Source of the DNA: DAOSVX01 sp035379765
GTDB taxonomy: Bacteria; Bacillota_I; Bacilli_A; RF39; UBA660
Assembly (NCBI GenBank): GCA_035379765.1
Contig: DAOSVX010000031.1
Coordinates: forward strand, 1-8,413
DNA length: 8,413 bases
Reading direction: 5' to 3'
Shown one piece after another: positions 5,771 through 8,413 of this stretch (its first letter is position 1; every line of letters starts with the position of its first letter). Under the pieces are notes generated by a model. That model saw only the letters and a program-made list of their open reading frames with translations, ran no database searches and had not been told where the DNA came from. The translations under genes were made by a program, and so were the position numbers.

Positions 5771-7078
5771 TTATTTTTTTAATAAATCATTTATAGTTAT
5801 TTGTTTTTGAGTACCATCTTGCATATTTTTAAGAGTTAAATAATTATTATTTACTTCATCTTCACCAATTATAATAACATAACTAATATTTAATCTATCG
5901 GCATATCTTAGTTTCTTTTTAAAATCTTTTTCTAAATAACAAACATCAACCGCAATATTGTTTTTCCTTAATTCATTAGCAACACTTTCAATATATCTAT
6001 AATCTTCAATCATCGGAATAATCATATAATCTGCAGCACTATTGTTTTGCTCTTTAATTAAATTAGCTTCTTTTAATTGATAAAACAATCTTGTTAAACC
6101 AATGGAAATTCCTACTCCAGGAAGACGTTTTTCAGTATAATATTCTGCTAAACTCTCATATCTACCACCAGAACATACACTACCAATACTTGGGTAATCT
6201 TTTAAAAACGTTTCATAAACCGTTCCTGTATAATAATCTAATCCTCTTGTAATGGTAAAATTAATTTCTATATTACTTAGATTATAATAATTTTGAATAT
6301 TATTTATAACTGTTTCTAATTCGTTTACTCCTTTAATGAAGGTGTCATTTTGGATATTTAAATTTTTTAAAGCAATTATCTTTTCTTTATTACTTCCAGA
6401 TATTGATATAAAATCTATAATTTTATTTACTAAGCCTTCATTGATATTTAAAGCAAGCAATTCACTTTTAACTTCTTCTTTACCTATTTTATCTATTTTA
6501 TCAATAATTCTAAGTATTTCTTCAGTTTGACTAACTAAATTTAATTCTTCTAAAAAGCCTTTTAATATTTTACGGTTGTTTATTTTTATTACAAATTCTC
6601 CAAAATCTAGTTTTTTAAATATATCATATATAATTACGGGCATTTCTGCATCATACATTAGTGATAATTCTTCATCACCTATAACATCTATATCACATTG
6701 ATAAAACTCTCTAAAGCGACCTTTTTGGGGTCTTTCGCCTCTAAATACTTTCCCTATTTGATATCTTTTAAAAGGAAAAACCAAATTGTTATATCTTTGA
6801 GCAACATACTTAGCTAAAGGAACAGTCATATCAAAACGTAAAGATAAATCATTATCTCCTTTTAAAAAACGATATATTTGTTTTTCAGTTTCTCCTCCAG
6901 CTTTAGCAAGTAATACATCAGAATACTCAATTATTGGGGTATCCAATGGATAAAATCCATAACATTTATAAGTGCTTTCAATAACATCTTTTATTTTATT
7001 AAAAAGCACTTGATCATTAGGATCTAATTCCATAAAACCAGAGAGAGTTTTAGGGATTGTTTTTGTTTTCATAGACAT
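5771..7078 (-). CDS. hisS: Histidyl-tRNA synthetase
   Basis: Class II synthetase charging tRNA-His, cytoplasmic dimer. 435 residues: motif 1 region GFYPLDTPIIE (41-51); RFDMTVPLAKYVA (81-93); motif 2 VFRGERPQKGRFREFYQCDI (111-130); an insertion domain (about 160-265); the histidine-binding signature TRGLDYYTGTVYE (277-289); SGGRYE (303-308); motif 3 GVGISIGLTRL (321-331); and an anticodon-binding alpha/beta domain (about 350-435). The last two parts argue against a HisZ paralogue. The RFDxTVPxAxYVA and REFYQCDID forms are those of archaeal and eukaryotic-type HisRS rather than the E. coli type. The start is ambiguous: ATGs at 7078 and 7072 both follow AAAGGAG, at spacings of 3 and 9 bases. 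It lies 26 bases after gatB and upstream of obgE, not next to aspS as in many Bacillota. Confidence 0.96.
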   Translation of the reverse strand: MSMKTKTIPKTLSGFMELDPNDQVLFNKIKDVIESTYKCYGFYPLDTPIIEYSDVLLAKAGGETEKQIYRFLKGDNDLSLRFDMTVPLAKYVAQRYNNLVFPFKRYQIGKVFRGERPQKGRFREFYQCDIDVIGDEELSLMYDAEMPVIIYDIFKKLDFGEFVIKINNRKILKGFLEELNLVSQTEEILRIIDKIDKIGKEEVKSELLALNINEGLVNKIIDFISISGSNKEKIIALKNLNIQNDTFIKGVNELETVINNIQNYYNLSNIEINFTITRGLDYYTGTVYETFLKDYPSIGSVCSGGRYESLAEYYTEKRLPGVGISIGLTRLFYQLKEANLIKEQNNSAADYMIIPMIEDYRYIESVANELRKNNIAVDVCYLEKDFKKKLRYADRLNISYVIIIGEDEVNNNYLTLKNMQDGTQKQITINDLLKK

Positions 7079-7082
7079 CGTC

Positions 7083-7089
7083 TCCTTTT
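7083..7089 (-). promoter_or_regulatory. Ribosome binding site of hisS with two possible starts
   Basis: Minus-strand AAAAGGAG-type SD lies three bases from the ATG at 7078 and nine from the ATG at 7072. Other strong SDs in the window sit at five, so neither is ideal. The protein may begin MSMKTK or MKTK; the two-residue difference has no effect on the assignment. Confidence 0.5.
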
Positions 7090-7104
7090 ATTATTATCTA
7101 TTAA

Positions 7105-8413
7105 TTATTTATTTTTTTCAAGTTCTTCTTTAACTAATTTTAAAGTCAATACGGGATTGGCTTGCATATTAGTTTTTTTCATTACCATTCCAACAAAGAA
7201 ATTAGCTAAAGCTTCTTTACCGTTATAATAAGCTTCTACTTGTTTAGGGTTTTCTATAATTACTTCAGTAATATATTTTGTTAGCTCTTCTTTATTATCA
7301 ATTTGTTTTATTCCTTTTTCTTTTATTAATTCTATTGGATCTTTTTTATATTCTATAGCTTCAGTTAATATTTCTTTACCATTTAATTGAGAAATTTCTC
7401 CAGAATCTATTTTATTAATCATATTAGCAAGCATAGCTGGTGTTAAGAAAAAATCATCAATTATTTCATTAGTTTTATTTAAAGCTCCTAAAACAAATGT
7501 TATTAGCCATTTACGTGCTGATTCTTTTTTATCTACTAACAAAACTAAAGAATCAAAATAATTAGATATATTTATATCTTTAGCAATTATCTCCGCCTCT
7601 TTTAAATTTATACCATTATTTTCATATCTTTTAATTCTTTGATATTGTAATTCGGGTATTTCTTCTTTTAATTCTTCTAAATAAGCTTTTTCAATCTTTA
7701 AAGGAGGAATATTAGGTTCAACAAAATATTTATAATCTATCGCATCTACTTTTTCTCTCATAGCATAAGTTTGACCATCATCGGCTACTCTTCTAGTTTC
7801 TTGAACAACTTTTTTACCACTATCTAATATTTCTGTTTGTCTTTTTATTTCTGATAAAATAGCTGCTTTAACTCCAATAAAAGAATTAATACCTTTCATT
7901 TCAGTTCTAGTTCCTAATTCTTGATCAGTTTCTTTCATTAAAGAAACATTAACATCACATCTTATTTGACCTTTATCACTACGAGCTTCACTAACATTAC
8001 AAAAAACAAGTAAATTACGTAAATTTTCTAAAAAAGCAATTGCTTCTTCCGCACTATGTAGACATGGTTCGGTAACTATTTCCATTAAAGGAATACCAGC
8101 ACGATTATAATCTATTAAAGAGTAATTACTATGATGATCTAATAGCGCTGTATCTTCTTCTAAATGTAAATCATGAATTAAGACTTCTTTTTCTTCACCA
8201 CGAACAAAATAATTTAAATAACCATTTATACCAAAAGGTTTATGGCTTTGAGTTATTTGATACCCTTTAGGTAAATCTGGATAATAATAATTTTTACGAT
8301 CAAATAAAGCTTCACTAGCTATTTCACAGTTTAAAGCCAGGGCTGTTTTTAAAGCTTTACGCATAGCTTCTTTATTAATAGTAGGTAATACTCCTGGTAA
8401 ACCTAAATCAACT
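7105..8413 (-). CDS. gatB: Aspartyl/glutamyl-tRNA amidotransferase subunit B (5' end beyond right window edge)
   Basis: GatB is the tRNA-binding kinase/transamidase subunit of GatCAB, which converts Glu-tRNA-Gln (and Asp-tRNA-Asn) to the amidated form. About 435 of some 475 residues are visible. The frame stays open to the edge, reading VDLGLPGVLPTINKEA before the internal Met at 8364, so that Met is not the start. Seen: YYYPDLPKGYQITQ; the HLEEDTA and DYNRAGIPLMEIVTEP block; SDKGQIRCDVNVS; GTRTEMKGINSF; and TYAMREKVDAIDYKYFVEPN (usual form MRSKExAxDYRYFxxPD). The C-terminal YqeY-like tail runs from about the last 140 residues (EIIDDFFLTPAM, ISQLNGKEI, NFFVGMVMKKT). gatA and gatC presumably lie just beyond the right edge. 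First visible gene of the gatB-hisS-obgE run. Confidence 0.96.
   Translation of the reverse strand, partial: VDLGLPGVLPTINKEAMRKALKTALALNCEIASEALFDRKNYYYPDLPKGYQITQSHKPFGINGYLNYFVRGEEKEVLIHDLHLEEDTALLDHHSNYSLIDYNRAGIPLMEIVTEPCLHSAEEAIAFLENLRNLLVFCNVSEARSDKGQIRCDVNVSLMKETDQELGTRTEMKGINSFIGVKAAILSEIKRQTEILDSGKKVVQETRRVADDGQTYAMREKVDAIDYKYFVEPNIPPLKIEKAYLEELKEEIPELQYQRIKRYENNGINLKEAEIIAKDINISNYFDSLVLLVDKKESARKWLITFVLGALNKTNEIIDDFFLTPAMLANMINKIDSGEISQLNGKEILTEAIEYKKDPIELIKEKGIKQIDNKEELTKYITEVIIENPKQVEAYYNGKEALANFFVGMVMKKTNMQANPVLTLKLVKEELEKNK

Noticed and set aside
5771..7078. HisZ (ATP-phosphoribosyltransferase regulatory subunit) instead of HisRS
   Set aside because: Motif 2 arginine region, RGLDYYTG signature and a complete anticodon-binding domain are present, and no his biosynthesis genes are nearby.
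8362..8364. gatB start at the Met codon at 8364
   Set aside because: The frame continues open to the window edge with conserved GatB sequence (VDLGLPGVLP), so this Met is internal.
1..8413. Mobile element, phage, CRISPR or defence island
   Set aside because: No transposase, integrase, direct-repeat array or inverted element ends are visible; the genes are mostly conserved housekeeping genes with uniform base composition.

Overview
The window looks like a core-genome segment from a very AT-rich, low-GC Gram-positive bacterium (Bacillota). The best guess is a Bacilli, Erysipelotrichia or RF39-like lineage close to Mollicutes. Reasons: A+T-ending codons throughout, Shine-Dalgarno (SD) sites matching AGAAAGGAGGTGA, housekeeping housecleaning genes in a Firmicutes-like order, and a GatB with the block DAIDYKYFVEPN, which from memory resembles mollicute GatB. 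TGA is a genuine stop here: it ends ruvB and obgE at the normal family lengths, and Trp is TGG. The genetic code is therefore the standard bacterial one, not the Mycoplasma code. The taxonomy is an inference.

Layout from right to left, because almost everything reads on the minus strand. A tightly packed run comes first: gatB (its N-terminus lies beyond the right edge), hisS, obgE, a type IV pilin-like prepilin, and a zinc-ribbon/TM2 membrane protein. Gaps are 26, 20, 13 and 14 bases, so one operon is likely. It ends at a bidirectional terminator (3702-3730). The only plus-strand gene, a divergent GDPD-like phosphodiesterase (2972-3703), converges on that terminator. It diverges from ruvAB through a compact 101-base region carrying two back-to-back extended -10 promoters. 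ruvA and ruvB are 8 bases apart and end at a hairpin terminator (1253-1280). The promoter of the next unit is embedded in that hairpin; the unit is an N-formylglutamate-amidohydrolase-like hydrolase followed by queA, which overlaps it by 23 bases and runs off the left edge.

Functional content: tRNA charging and modification (GatB, HisRS, QueA), ribosome assembly GTPase (Obg), Holliday-junction branch migration (RuvAB), and four less explained genes (hydrolase, GDPD-like protein, pilin-like protein, TM2 protein). The longest gene-free stretch is 101 bases. I see no tRNA, rRNA, CRISPR array, insertion sequence or prophage.

I do not see a clearly new multi-gene system. The items most worth a second look are a helix-turn-helix-like segment inside the hydrolase, an orphan prepilin paired with a TM2 protein behind obgE, and the promoter built into the ruvB terminator.
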